A DNA stretch of 5,056 nucleotides. Origin: CAZYYO01 sp964650965 (GTDB taxonomy: Bacteria; Bacillota; Clostridia; Lachnospirales; Lachnospiraceae). A program made the translations under genes and the position numbers. The stretch lies in the NCBI GenBank assembly GCA_964650965.1, contig CAZYYO010000125.1:1-5056 (forward strand). Reading direction: 5' to 3'. Of the stretch, positions 1-5,056 are shown in pieces. The notes beneath the pieces were generated by a model. That model was not told where the DNA came from. It searched no databases and saw nothing but the letters and a program-made list of their open reading frames with translations. How positions within the stretch are numbered: position 1 is the first letter of the stretch; every line of letters starts with the position of its first letter.

Positions 1-23
1 AAAAACTGCGTTTCGAATTTCAA

Positions 24-61
24 AGTGGCATCTCGCCTTACAATTCACTATAAATGCCACT
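24..61. repeat. 8-bp inverted repeat AGTGGCAT / ATGCCACT with 22-nt loop
   Basis: The arms AGTGGCAT (24-31) and ATGCCACT (54-61) are perfect reverse complements. No T-run follows on either strand, so this does not look like an intrinsic terminator. The flank and arms have the feel of an insertion-sequence end or an intergenic repeat, but no transposase or target duplication can be seen because the window starts here. It could also be a regulator site or the end of an unseen upstream gene's transcript. Confidence 0.4.
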
Positions 62-86
62 GACCTCAAAAACAATAGACCAAATA

Positions 87-103
87 TTATCGTATTACGA
101 TAA
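87..103. promoter_or_regulatory. Candidate operator: perfect 17-bp palindrome upstream of promoter
   Basis: TTATCGTATTACGATAA is a perfect palindrome with 8-bp arms around one central base. It ends 7 bp before the -35 box of the operon promoter. A further CGATAA half-site lies at 119-124 inside the promoter spacer, exactly 21 bp (about two helical turns) from the CGATAA at 98-103. This spacing suggests binding on one face of the DNA by a dimeric regulator, plausibly the small HTH protein encoded at 669-881. The binding protein is inferred, not shown. Confidence 0.55.
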
Positions 104-110
104 ATAATTC

Positions 111-139
111 TTGACAATCGATAACATATGAAATATACT
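111..139 (+). promoter_or_regulatory. Sigma-A-type promoter of the DUF2975-HTH-DUF4173 operon
   Basis: The -35 box TTGACA (111-116) matches consensus fully and the -10 box TATACT (134-139) matches 5 of 6 bases, with an optimal 17-bp spacer. Transcription would start near 146, giving a leader of about 40 nt before the first gene. Such a strong promoter beside a palindrome fits repression as the main control. Confidence 0.85.
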
Positions 140-184
140 ACTATCATAACAAATAGAAATAGAAATAATCTAGGAGGTTAGAAC

Positions 185-655
185 ATGAAGCAGCATATGA
201 TATCACAATGGTTAAAGGGCTTGGTGATTCTTTTGGGAATCCTGGGAATTCTGTTTTTTGGAGGACTTAGCGTTGTTGCCTTCTGGCTAAGAGACTCCTT
301 TGACTTAAGCAGAACCTGGATTTTTATCTTTTACAGTTGGTATACGGCAATTCTGTGTTATGGCGTTTTATTTCAGTTTTGGAAGGTATGCAATGAGATT
401 GGAGCGGACAATTCCTTTTCCATGGAGAATGCCCAGGCATTTCGGAAGATGGGAATGCTGGGGATTGCAGCAGGAGTGGGGTATGTAGCAAGAATGCTCC
501 ATTTTATTATCATTGGAGAGGTTTATTGGTGGAGCATCCTATATCCGGTATTGCTGATTCTGTTGTCTGTTATATTCGTAATTCTCTGCCTGGCTTTATC
601 TGCATTAGTTAAGAATGCATATGAGGTGAAGCTGGAAAACGAATTGACCATATAA
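185..655 (+). CDS. DUF2975-type four-helix membrane protein
   Basis: A 156-residue integral membrane protein of unknown function. Four hydrophobic segments are visible at about residues 12-34, 46-67, 91-111 and 117-141. The stretch between helices 2 and 3 (DNSFSMENAQAFRKMG, 75-90) and the C-terminal tail (AYEVKLENELTI, 145-156) match the pattern I know from DUF2975 proteins, whose tail usually reads like A-LKEENDLTI. No catalytic motif or signal peptidase site is evident. The ATG is supported by AGGAGG at 172-177, seven bases upstream. The stop lies inside the ribosome site of the next gene, which begins 13 bp downstream, so the two are almost certainly co-transcribed. Pairing of DUF2975 with a small Cro/C1 HTH protein is common in Firmicutes (as I recall, YoaS/YozG in Bacillus subtilis). 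A role in sensing membrane state or sequestering the HTH partner is possible but is only inference. Confidence 0.85.
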   Translation: MKQHMISQWLKGLVILLGILGILFFGGLSVVAFWLRDSFDLSRTWIFIFYSWYTAILCYGVLFQFWKVCNEIGADNSFSMENAQAFRKMGMLGIAAGVGYVARMLHFIIIGEVYWWSILYPVLLILLSVIFVILCLALSALVKNAYEVKLENELTI

Positions 656-668
656 GGAGGGAAGCAAC

Positions 669-881
669 ATGATTGTAATTAATATTGACGTAATGCTTGC
701 CCGACGTAAGATGAGTGTTACAGAATTATCTAACCGGGTAGGGATTACCCTTGCCAATATGTCTATTTTAAAAAATGGTAAGGCTAAGGCAATTAAAGTA
801 GATACCCTTGATAAGATCTGTCATGCCCTGGAATGTCAGCCGGGTGATCTTTTAGAATATCAAGAGGATATCCAGGAATGA
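669..881 (+). CDS. Small Cro/C1-type (XRE family) HTH transcriptional regulator, YozG-like
   Basis: A 70-residue protein that is almost wholly one Cro/C1 DNA-binding domain. The helix-turn-helix spans about residues 16-37: first helix SVTELSNRVG (16-25), turn, and recognition helix TLANMSILKNGKAKAI (27-42). It is followed by the typical VDTLDKICHALECQPGDLLEY segment (44-64), where the hydrophobic core and the C-QPGDLL motif are characteristic. There is no separate ligand or oligomerisation domain, so it presumably binds DNA as a dimer of bare HTH units. The ribosome site AAGGAGGG (654-661) overlaps the stop of the preceding gene and sits seven bases before the ATG, indicating tight co-expression with the DUF2975 membrane protein. 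The palindrome at 87-103 is a natural candidate target (inference). The third gene starts 62 bp downstream with no clear terminator between. Confidence 0.92.
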   Translation: MIVINIDVMLARRKMSVTELSNRVGITLANMSILKNGKAKAIKVDTLDKICHALECQPGDLLEYQEDIQE

Positions 882-943
882 TAAGAACAGAAAACACGTG
901 ATATATTGAAATCCATATCATCACAAATCGAGAGGTGACAATT

Positions 944-2806
944 ATGAATGAAGCAGAAAATTCAGAAGCAGCAGTATATTTTCGAAGGATGGCACTGCCT
1001 ACTTTGATATACAGTATCCTGTTTCCATTATTTGTATATGATAACACCAGGGGAATCACCCTGCCATGTTTTGTTATTGCTACACTCCTTTATGCCTTCT
1101 ATGGAATGCAGGCAGTTGGAGTAAGAAGAAAGCCCGCAACCAAATGGTATGCAACAGCTATGATACTTTTAGCAGTATCAGATGTGCTTACAGCCAATGC
1201 TGATATTGTCGCCATGAATAATCTTGGCATTTTCCTGATGCTAATCTGCATGCTGCTACACAATTATTGCGACGACAGCAGCTGGAGTCTGGGGGATTAT
1301 CTTCTCTCCATCGCGCAGGCATGTTTTGGAACGGTGGAAAGTCTGGGAGCACCCTTCCATGATGGAGACTGTTATAAGAAGGAAGGAAAGAGCCAGCAGC
1401 AGCGTACATCTCAAGGAATATATGTCCTCATTGGCATTATCATCGCAATTCCGTTGCTTATTATTATTACCGTTCTCTTAAGCTCTGCAGATGCAGTCTT
1501 TGCAAATATGATAAATCAAATTCATTTGGACTGGAATTTTGGAACCTGGATAAGTGTAGCTGTTATGTTCTTTGCGGCATTATTTGCATCCTATTGTGGC
1601 CTGCGGTATCTGGGAAAGGGACGTATTCCATCCCAGAGAAATAGTGGTCGTACCAGGGAGCCGGTGATTGCCATTACCGTATTATTCCTGATATCTATAG
1701 TGTACCTGCTATTTTCCGGCATTCAGATTATGTATCTCTTTCTGGGGAAAATGCAGCTGCCTAGCGGATACAATTATGCAGAGTATGCAAGAGAAGGCTT
1801 CTTCCAGCTATTGTTTGTATGTATGATGAATCTTGTGCTGGTATTATTGGTACAGGGCATGTTTCGCCAGCATAAGCTGTTGAAGCTCCTGCTTACGGTA
1901 ATATCCGTTTGTACTTATATTATGCTGGCATCCAGCGGTCTTCGTATGCTGATGTATATTAAGAATTACAACCTGACCTTCCAGCGTATTTTGGTATTAT
2001 GGGCACTGGCAATCCTGGCAATTCTATTGATTGGAATTATGATACAGGTGTATCGGGAGAAATTCCCGCTGTTTCAGTATTGCCTGATTGTGGTTACCAT
2101 AGGATATCTCCTGCTGTCCTATTCCCACCCGGATTATTTGATTGCTAAATACAATTTAAAATATATGACTGCACAGACCCAAGCAACAGAGAATGCACAT
2201 GACGGAGCAGTTCCAGGAAGTGATTATAACTACCTGACCCAGTTATCCTGTGATGCAGCACCGGCAATCGCCCAGGAATCTGGTGAATGGGTGGAGGAAT
2301 ATGTTAGACATTTGGCAGGGGAAACCAGAGATGGTGTTCACAGATGGAATGCATCGGAGGCCAATGCCCGACATTTATTTGGAGATCAGATGAAATCGGT
2401 ACAGGAAACAATAGATATACAGGTAAACAATGATACCCAGGATACGGCGTGGGATATCGGGTTGACCTACAGCATCAATGGAAGTACGGTAGGAACCGTT
2501 GCCAGTGGAGGAGCCAATGGGAATTCCATCGATTACCCCTCCTTGATAGCACAGAAGATAGATACAGCAGAAGGAACCTTTGCCTGCGCCTTAGAAAAGA
2601 GGGATTTTACTGGAAATAAGGAGAATGCTGTAACCACATTGGATAAAATCTGGGTACAGCAAGTAGAGCTTTACGTAACCTTTATAGATGCAGATGGAAC
2701 CACCCAGACCAGCAACCCAACCACTATAGATTTGGAATTTGGACAAAGCTATACATTTGCTCTAACAGGAGATAAAGAAATGGGATACGATTTATATTTA
2801 CAATAA
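944..2806 (+). CDS. DUF4173-type multi-pass membrane protein with soluble C-terminal domain
   Basis: A 620-residue protein of unknown function. Hydrophobic segments lie at about 17-31, 40-58, 68-84, 93-107, 159-179, 202-223, 241-267, 286-305, 312-330, 349-369 and 376-393, so some ten or eleven membrane passes. Motifs I associate with DUF4173 (related to DUF4153) are LLSSADAVF (178-186), YAEYAREGFFQL (278-289), SSGLRMLMYI (330-339) with YNLTFQRILVLW (342-353), HPDYLIAKYNL (395-405) and YLTQLSCDAAPAI (430-442). After residue about 405 the chain is soluble. From about 484 it is rich in alternating beta-strand-like segments ending in LYLQ, perhaps an added beta domain. The ATG at 944 is chosen because AGAGGTG (931-937) is a ribosome site six bases upstream. 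An in-frame GTG at 935 falls inside that site and is unlikely. It follows the HTH gene by 62 bp and is last before the terminator, so probably the third gene of the operon. Transport or envelope sensing cannot be distinguished. Confidence 0.82.
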   Translation: MNEAENSEAAVYFRRMALPTLIYSILFPLFVYDNTRGITLPCFVIATLLYAFYGMQAVGVRRKPATKWYATAMILLAVSDVLTANADIVAMNNLGIFLMLICMLLHNYCDDSSWSLGDYLLSIAQACFGTVESLGAPFHDGDCYKKEGKSQQQRTSQGIYVLIGIIIAIPLLIIITVLLSSADAVFANMINQIHLDWNFGTWISVAVMFFAALFASYCGLRYLGKGRIPSQRNSGRTREPVIAITVLFLISIVYLLFSGIQIMYLFLGKMQLPSGYNYAEYAREGFFQLLFVCMMNLVLVLLVQGMFRQHKLLKLLLTVISVCTYIMLASSGLRMLMYIKNYNLTFQRILVLWALAILAILLIGIMIQVYREKFPLFQYCLIVVTIGYLLLSYSHPDYLIAKYNLKYMTAQTQATENAHDGAVPGSDYNYLTQLSCDAAPAIAQESGEWVEEYVRHLAGETRDGVHRWNASEANARHLFGDQMKSVQETIDIQVNNDTQDTAWDIGLTYSINGSTVGTVASGGANGNSIDYPSLIAQKIDTAEGTFACALEKRDFTGNKENAVTTLDKIWVQQVELYVTFIDADGTTQTSNPTTIDLEFGQSYTFALTGDKEMGYDLYLQ

Positions 2807-2813
2807 ACGAGAG

Positions 2814-2840
2814 AAGGAACCAGGCAAAGGTTCCTTTTTT
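2814..2840 (+). terminator. Rho-independent terminator of the membrane/HTH operon
   Basis: AAGGAACC (2814-2821) pairs perfectly with GGTTCCTT (2829-2836) across a 7-nt loop. The second arm runs straight into six T residues (2835-2840). It begins eight bases after the DUF4173 stop. It separates this operon from galK, so galK should need its own promoter. Confidence 0.9.
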
Positions 2841-2846
2841 CATAGC

Positions 2847-2875
2847 TTGCTTTTACACAGGGTACATAGTAAAAT
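2847..2875 (+). promoter_or_regulatory. Probable galK promoter
   Basis: TTGCTT (2847-2852) and TAAAAT (2870-2875) are separated by 17 bp. The -10 matches 5 of 6 bases of consensus, the -35 only 3 of 6. Transcription would start near 2882, about 70 nt before the galK ATG. TTTACA (2852-2857) is an alternative -35, but it pairs only with the poor TATGTG at 2875-2880. A weak -35 fits a promoter that depends on an activator or is sugar-regulated (inference). The preceding terminator makes some promoter here necessary. Confidence 0.5.
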
Positions 2876-2892
2876 ATGTGAGAAAACACATA
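2875..2892. promoter_or_regulatory. Small palindrome over the predicted galK transcription start
   Basis: TATGTG (2875-2880) and CACATA (2887-2892) are perfect inverted copies around a 6-bp centre. They overlap the end of the predicted -10 box and the start site, a position suited to repression. ACATAG also occurs twice as a direct repeat (2864-2869 and 2888-2893). The site does not resemble the GalR/LacI operator, which is centred on a CG within GTAAACGTTTAC-like sequence. Its binding factor is unknown, and chance occurrence in AT-rich DNA is possible. Confidence 0.35.
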
Positions 2893-2950
2893 GAAAAGAT
2901 ATTGTGTAGTGAAAGACGATATGATTATACAAACAGGGGGAAGGATAAAT

Positions 2951-4123
2951 ATGGACGAGAAGAAATTATTAGAGAAATTTGCTGAATTATTTGGAGACAG
3001 CGAAGGCGCAAGAAGCTACTTTTCACCAGGAAGGGTAAATCTCATTGGAGAGCACACGGACTATAATGGAGGTCACGTATTTCCATGTGCATTAACCATT
3101 GGAACCTATGGAGTTGCCAGACGAAGAGATGACAACAAGATACATTTCTATTCAGCGAATCTAAGTGATGCAGGACAGGTGGAGGTTACCACTGATGATG
3201 TAAGCTACAACAGCAAATATGGCTGGGCTAACTATCCCCTGGGTGTGGTGTGGGCTTTTGCACAGCGGGAAATGAAGATTACCACCGGCTTCGACATGGT
3301 TATCTGGGGAAACATTCCCAACGGTTCCGGACTATCCTCATCCGCATCCCTAGAGGTGCTTACCGGACTTATCATAAAGGATTTATATAACTTTACACAG
3401 CCAACCATGGTAGATTTGGCTTTGATTGGACAGTATTCAGAAAATAATTTCAACGGATGTAATTGTGGCATTATGGATCAGTTTGCAGTTGCCATGGGTA
3501 AGAAGGATCATGCCATCTTCTTAGATACCAGTGATTTATCCTATGAATATGCTCCTATTGTGCTGCCGGATGCCAAGATTGTAATTACCAACAGCAAGGT
3601 AAAGCACAGTCTTGTGGATTCCAAATACAATGAACGAAGAGAAGAATGTGCCACGGCACTAAAGGAGCTGCAGCAGGTGGTGGATATTCAGGCCTTGGGA
3701 GATTTGGATATAGCAACATTTGAAGCAAACAAGTCTGCTATTAAGGATTCGGTTCGTCTTCAGCGAGCAAAACACGCGGTATATGAGAATCAGAGAACTA
3801 TAGAAGCAGTAGCTGCATTGAAAAAGAATGACATTGCCAGATTTGGAGAATTAATGAATCAGTCCCATATTTCACTGCGAGATGACTATGCAGTATCCTG
3901 TGAAGAGGTAGATGTATTAGTAGAATTGGCATGGGAAATTAAGGGCGTTATGGGTTCAAGAATTACCGGAGGCGGATTTGGCGGCTGCACGGTAAGTATC
4001 GTAAGAAATGAAGCCGTAGATGAATTTAAGCAGGTAGTAGAATCCGGCTATCAGAAGAAGACAGGACATACACCTGAAATCTATGTAGTTGATATTGGTG
4101 ATGGAGCAAGAAGATTAGCTTAA
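2951..4123 (+). CDS. galK: Galactokinase (EC 2.7.1.6)
   Basis: A cytoplasmic GHMP-superfamily kinase that phosphorylates alpha-D-galactose with ATP to galactose 1-phosphate, the first committed step of the Leloir pathway. At 390 residues it has normal family length. All three family motifs are intact: the galactokinase signature GRVNLIGEHTDYNGG (27-41) with Arg28, Glu34, His35 and Asp37 for sugar binding and catalysis; the phosphate-binding loop PNGSGLSSSASLEV (123-136); and the C-terminal GSRITGGGFGGCTV (335-348). CGIMDQFA (172-179) supplies the catalytic Asp176, and Tyr226 in SKYNERR fits the sugar-contact tyrosine. The ATG at 2951 is chosen because GGGGGAAGG (2936-2944) lies six bases upstream and it places the signature at the usual distance. 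In-frame GTG 2909 and ATG 2921 would add an atypical tail and lack good ribosome sites. No galT, galE or transporter is adjacent, so the rest of the pathway must be elsewhere. A CdaR/PucR-type regulator converges on it from 7 bp away. Confidence 0.97.
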   Translation: MDEKKLLEKFAELFGDSEGARSYFSPGRVNLIGEHTDYNGGHVFPCALTIGTYGVARRRDDNKIHFYSANLSDAGQVEVTTDDVSYNSKYGWANYPLGVVWAFAQREMKITTGFDMVIWGNIPNGSGLSSSASLEVLTGLIIKDLYNFTQPTMVDLALIGQYSENNFNGCNCGIMDQFAVAMGKKDHAIFLDTSDLSYEYAPIVLPDAKIVITNSKVKHSLVDSKYNERREECATALKELQQVVDIQALGDLDIATFEANKSAIKDSVRLQRAKHAVYENQRTIEAVAALKKNDIARFGELMNQSHISLRDDYAVSCEEVDVLVELAWEIKGVMGSRITGGGFGGCTVSIVRNEAVDEFKQVVESGYQKKTGHTPEIYVVDIGDGARRLA

Positions 4124-4136
4124 ATAACAGCTAATC
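4113..4136. terminator. Hairpin across the convergent galK / regulator stop codons
   Basis: GATTAGCT (4113-4120) and AGCTAATC (4129-4136) form a perfect 8-bp stem with an 8-nt loop containing the galK stop. The right arm contains the minus-strand gene's stop. Its position between convergent genes 7 bp apart suggests a shared two-way transcript end. Neither strand has a proper T-run after the stem, so it is a weak intrinsic terminator at best and may instead be a 3'-end stabilising or pausing hairpin. Confidence 0.45.
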
Positions 4137-5027
4137 CTCATTATGAAGATATTCCCATAGCATCATAGCAATCTTACAGGTTACGGCATCGTCGAAATTG
4201 CGAATATCCAGACCGATTGTTTTTTCAATTTTCTCCAATCGATAAACAAGGGTATTGCGATGAGTGAACAGGGCACGAGCAGTTTCTGCAATGCTGAGAC
4301 CGCAATGGAAGAAGGTATGGATGGTGTGAATCATCTCTTCGTCTAGAGCATCAAAATCTACATGGTGCAGTTCCTCTTCCAGGTATGCTTCACAGGCATC
4401 CTTAGGCAGACGGTAAATCAGCTTGCCCAAACCAAGACTTGCGTAGCAATATACCTGCTGTGCCTGATGAAATAAGGAGCCAATTTTCATAGAAGCTACC
4501 GTATCCTGATAGAGACCAGGAAGCTCTGTGAAGTTGCATGTTTCATGATGATAGGCGATTTTTACAGCAAGCATGGCCTCAGTACTAAGGGTATCAGCTA
4601 CATGATAGGCTATTTGCTCTAGCTCCTCAGTCTGGTAGGATTTTTGCAAATGATGAATCAGTACAATATGGTGCTCATCCATTTTAATCAGCTCATTAGA
4701 GGCAGGTCCGTAGAGACCGGATAAAATAGAGATAACCGCTTCATTATAAGGCTGTTTAAAGGAAATCAGAATCAGAAGACGACAGATATCTTTTTTCATA
4801 TGATAATCTGGAAGTAGACGGATGGCATCTTCACAGGTTATATTGCCAAGAAGAAAGTCCCGGAGAAAAACTTCTTTGGAGTCCATAGGTTTACAGCTCT
4901 TAATCATGGATTTTAATTTCTTGATTAATTCATCCTCACTTAAAGAGCAGGAGTCAATATGGAAGGCGATTCCAGATTGAGCCTCTAAGGTATTCAGAAG
5001 TTTTTTGATTTCTAAAGATTCCGTCAT
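4131..5027 (-). CDS. CdaR/PucR-family transcriptional regulator
   Basis: A 298-residue cytoplasmic DNA-binding protein. The C-terminal part (about 231-293) is a PucR/CdaR-type helix-turn-helix: HTFFHCGLSIAETARALFTH (237-256) followed by RNTLVYRLEKIEKTIGLDI (257-275), where the HRNTLVYRLEKIE core is diagnostic. Residues about 100-205 resemble the degenerate GGDEF-like sensory domain of CdaR regulators, ending in LGLGKLIYRLP (198-208). The first 100 residues show no domain I recognise. The family often responds to sugar acids, purines or other small metabolites, but the ligand here cannot be read. The start at 5027 has AAGGAG on the minus strand (5042-5037), nine bases upstream. The promoter lies outside the window. 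The gene converges on galK, so it shares no promoter with it. Such regulators commonly sit next to galK in Lachnospiraceae as far as I recall, and control of galactose genes is a reasonable guess. No start-to-stop defects are seen. Confidence 0.87.
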   Translation of the reverse strand: MTESLEIKKLLNTLEAQSGIAFHIDSCSLSEDELIKKLKSMIKSCKPMDSKEVFLRDFLLGNITCEDAIRLLPDYHMKKDICRLLILISFKQPYNEAVISILSGLYGPASNELIKMDEHHIVLIHHLQKSYQTEELEQIAYHVADTLSTEAMLAVKIAYHHETCNFTELPGLYQDTVASMKIGSLFHQAQQVYCYASLGLGKLIYRLPKDACEAYLEEELHHVDFDALDEEMIHTIHTFFHCGLSIAETARALFTHRNTLVYRLEKIEKTIGLDIRNFDDAVTCKIAMMLWEYLHNED

Positions 5028-5056
5028 AGTCGTATTCTCCTTATTATGGAATATGA

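Larger units (their letters stand above)
1..184. other. Non-coding leader region upstream of the membrane/HTH operon
   Basis: No convincing gene is seen on either strand. The stretch is AT-rich and contains, in order, an inverted repeat with a long loop (24-61), a perfect palindrome (87-103), a strong promoter (111-139), a triplicated AAATAR hexamer in the leader (151-168) and the ribosome site AGGAGG at 172-177. On the minus strand a short open frame runs off the left edge of the window. It has no visible start or recognisable product, so it is not called a gene. Confidence 0.7.

Noticed and set aside
899..920. TGATAT / ATATCA inverted repeat between the HTH and DUF4173 genes
   Set aside because: Only six AT-rich pairs with a 10-nt loop and no T-run; too weak to call a terminator or operator.
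935..943. GTG at 935 as the DUF4173 start
   Set aside because: This GTG is part of the AGAGGTG ribosome site that serves the ATG at 944.
793..1059. Minus-strand open frame of 88 codons across the HTH/DUF4173 junction
   Set aside because: It is antisense to two well-supported genes, has no ribosome site and its product shows no recognisable family features.
1188..1409. Minus-strand open frame of 73 codons within the DUF4173 gene
   Set aside because: Shadow of the coding frame; no start signal, and the composition is that of a reverse-complemented gene.
2909..2950. Upstream in-frame starts (GTG 2909, ATG 2921) extending galactokinase
   Set aside because: They lack a good ribosome site, would add a non-conserved tail, and overlap the untranslated leader. 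ATG 2951 has a G-rich ribosome site at ideal spacing.
3232..3471. Minus-strand open frame of 79 codons within galK
   Set aside because: It lies opposite the conserved galactokinase motifs, which fully explain the sequence; no ribosome site.
4236..4246. Another CAATCGATAA copy like the half-site at 115-124
   Set aside because: It lies inside the HTH-coding part of the regulator gene (YRLEK region) without a palindromic partner, so it is probably coincidence.
1..5056. CRISPR array, tRNA or rRNA genes, phage genes or toxin-antitoxin pair
   Set aside because: No regularly spaced repeats, no cloverleaf or rRNA sequence and no phage-type genes were seen. The small HTH gene pairs with a four-helix membrane protein, not a recognisable toxin.

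Overview
The window looks like chromosome from a low-to-moderate GC Firmicute, most likely a gut-type member of the Lachnospiraceae (Clostridium cluster XIVa). This rests on strong AGGAGG-type ribosome sites, the codon mix, the style of the galactokinase and the gene families present. The genus cannot be fixed from this sequence alone.

Layout. Positions 1-184 are non-coding. They hold a long-loop inverted repeat (24-61), a perfect 17-bp palindrome (87-103) and a near-consensus sigma-A promoter (TTGACA, 17 bp, TATACT at 111-139). This promoter reads into a three-gene block on the + strand: a four-helix DUF2975-type membrane protein (185-655), a 70-residue Cro/C1-type helix-turn-helix protein (669-881) and a large multi-pass DUF4173-type membrane protein with a soluble C-terminal domain (944-2806). 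A clear intrinsic terminator (2814-2840) closes the block. The promoter next to a palindrome, with another CGATAA half-site inside the promoter spacer, suggests an autoregulated membrane-protein/repressor module. The biological role of both membrane families is unknown.

Positions 2841-2950 carry a probable promoter and a small palindrome ahead of galK (2951-4123), a complete galactokinase with all family motifs. No galT, galE or galM is in the window. Seven bases after galK the convergent minus-strand gene ends (4131-5027). It encodes a CdaR/PucR-family transcriptional regulator that is an obvious candidate to control sugar genes, possibly galK, though this is only inferred from position. A perfect 8-bp stem hairpin spans both stop codons at this junction.

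How it fits together: two apparently independent units, a membrane/HTH module of unknown role and a Leloir-pathway kinase paired with a convergent regulator. The most interesting unexplained signal is the operator-like architecture at 87-124 and what the DUF2975-HTH-DUF4173 block senses.
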